Position numbers and translations under genes: made by a program
NCBI GenBank assembly: GCA_937875605.1
Contig: CALLXZ010000487.1
Location: 1-6,632 of the forward strand
Length of the DNA: 6,632 bases
Direction of reading: 5' to 3'
Source: an uncultured Moheibacter sp.
Lineage (GTDB): Bacteria > Bacteroidota > Bacteroidia > Flavobacteriales > Weeksellaceae
Notes under the pieces: generated by a model
Told to the model about the DNA's origin: nothing
What the model saw: the letters and a program-made list of their open reading frames with translations, nothing else
Database searches by the model: none
Shown: piece by piece, positions 6,286 through 6,632 of the stretch
Layout of the letters: each line of letters starts with the position of its first letter
How positions within the stretch are numbered: position 1 is the first letter of the stretch

Positions 6286-6293
6286 CAAATATA
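6286..6293 (-). promoter_or_regulatory. Bacteroidota -7 box (TATATTTG) for rpsP-rimM
   Basis: On the minus strand TATATTTG fits TAnnTTTG exactly, about 55 bases upstream of the rpsP ATG at 6231. It implies a leader of roughly 45-50 bases. The expected -33 region (about 6313-6320) falls inside the first codons of the divergent HD gene and is T-rich (TTTCTAATT) without a clean TTG. Confidence 0.6.
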
Positions 6294-6304
6294 AGCTATT
6301 TTAT

Positions 6305-6632
6305 ATGAATGAATTAGAAATTTTAAAAAAAACACAAGAATTTATCCAAAATCAATTTTCAGGCGAAACCACAGGGCACGATTATTACCACATCGAACGT
6401 GTGGTGAAAATTGCCCGAAAAATCGCAACAGAAGAAAATGCCGATTCTTTTTTGGTCGAACTTTCGGCTTGGCTGCACGATGTCGGTGATTATAAATTGC
6501 ATGATGGCGTTGATAAATCATCAGAATTAATTACGGAATTTCTCAATTCTCAAAATGTTTCGGAGCAAATTATTTCTAAAGTAATTGAAATCGTTTCCCA
6601 GGTTTCTTTCAGCAAAGGAAATCTTGCCGAAG
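6305..6632 (+). CDS. HD-domain metal-dependent phosphohydrolase (partial, 3' end missing)
   Basis: The window holds 109 N-terminal codons of an HD-superfamily hydrolase. The GHDYYHIERVVKIA block (24-37) contains the first metal-ligand His (H29), and WLHDVGDYKLHDG (56-68) contains the defining HD pair (H58-D59). A later VSFSKG (100-105) resembles the segment following the HD helices in the YpgQ/YedJ-type subgroup. YpgQ proteins are reported to be metal-dependent nucleotide pyrophosphohydrolases. That assignment is inference: the final metal-binding Asp, expected roughly 60-70 residues after the HD pair, lies beyond the window. Proteins of this group are about 200 residues, so roughly half is missing. 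The ATG at 6305 starts a methionine shortly before the conserved GHD, as in relatives. The gene is divergent from rpsP, with only 73 bases between the two start codons. Confidence 0.88.
   Translation, partial: MNELEILKKTQEFIQNQFSGETTGHDYYHIERVVKIARKIATEENADSFLVELSAWLHDVGDYKLHDGVDKSSELITEFLNSQNVSEQIISKVIEIVSQVSFSKGNLAE

Noticed and set aside
6232..6288. N-terminal extension of S16 by 19 residues, starting at a TTG at 6288
   Set aside because: The TTG is part of the TATATTTG promoter box, the extension resembles nothing in S16, and the ATG at 6231 gives the standard MATKIRL start.
1..6632. A hidden defence, mobile or biosynthetic system
   Set aside because: No transposase, integrase, toxin-antitoxin pair, CRISPR repeat, nuclease/helicase set or compositional break was found; the genes are ordinary core and envelope genes.

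Overview
The window looks like ordinary core chromosome of a low-GC member of the Bacteroidota, most likely class Flavobacteriia. The clues are a GLPGLI-family secreted protein, a lipoprotein built from domains typical of this phylum, a ribosomal protein S16 with a long Glu/Ala-rich tail, bacterial GlnRS, start codons without clear Shine-Dalgarno sequences, and promoter-like TAnnTTTG boxes (the Bacteroidota -7 element). I cannot name the genus from the sequence.

Layout, left to right. The left edge (1-53, minus) holds the first 17 codons of a gene that runs out of the window, with its own TAGATTTG box. Divergent to it, on the plus strand, are tag (DNA-3-methyladenine glycosylase I, 202-762) and an uncharacterised lipoprotein (823-1785), which ends at a strong hairpin terminator (1801-1835). 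Facing them on the minus strand are glnS (2617-4302) and, downstream of it, a six-helix DUF1275/YoaK-type membrane protein (1812-2555) whose last codons lie inside that terminator hairpin. Divergent from glnS is a GLPGLI-family secreted protein (4397-5110), which runs tail-to-tail into rimM (5107-5631) with overlapping stop codons. rimM follows rpsP (5647-6231), forming the familiar S16/16S-processing operon. At the right edge a divergent HD-domain phosphohydrolase begins at 6305 and is cut by the window end.

The rpsP-rimM pair is a functional unit (30S subunit structure and maturation). glnS supplies Gln-tRNA for translation, and tag removes alkylated adenine from DNA. The lipoprotein, the GLPGLI protein and the DUF1275 protein belong to the cell envelope and have no assigned role. 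There is no mobile element, CRISPR array, phage gene, RNA gene or defence cluster that I can support. No stretch above 300 bases lacks a gene; the longest gap is 54-201. I see no undescribed multi-gene system here. The points worth a second look are local: terminator/coding overlap, overlapping stop codons, a compact divergent promoter pair, and two envelope proteins of unknown function.
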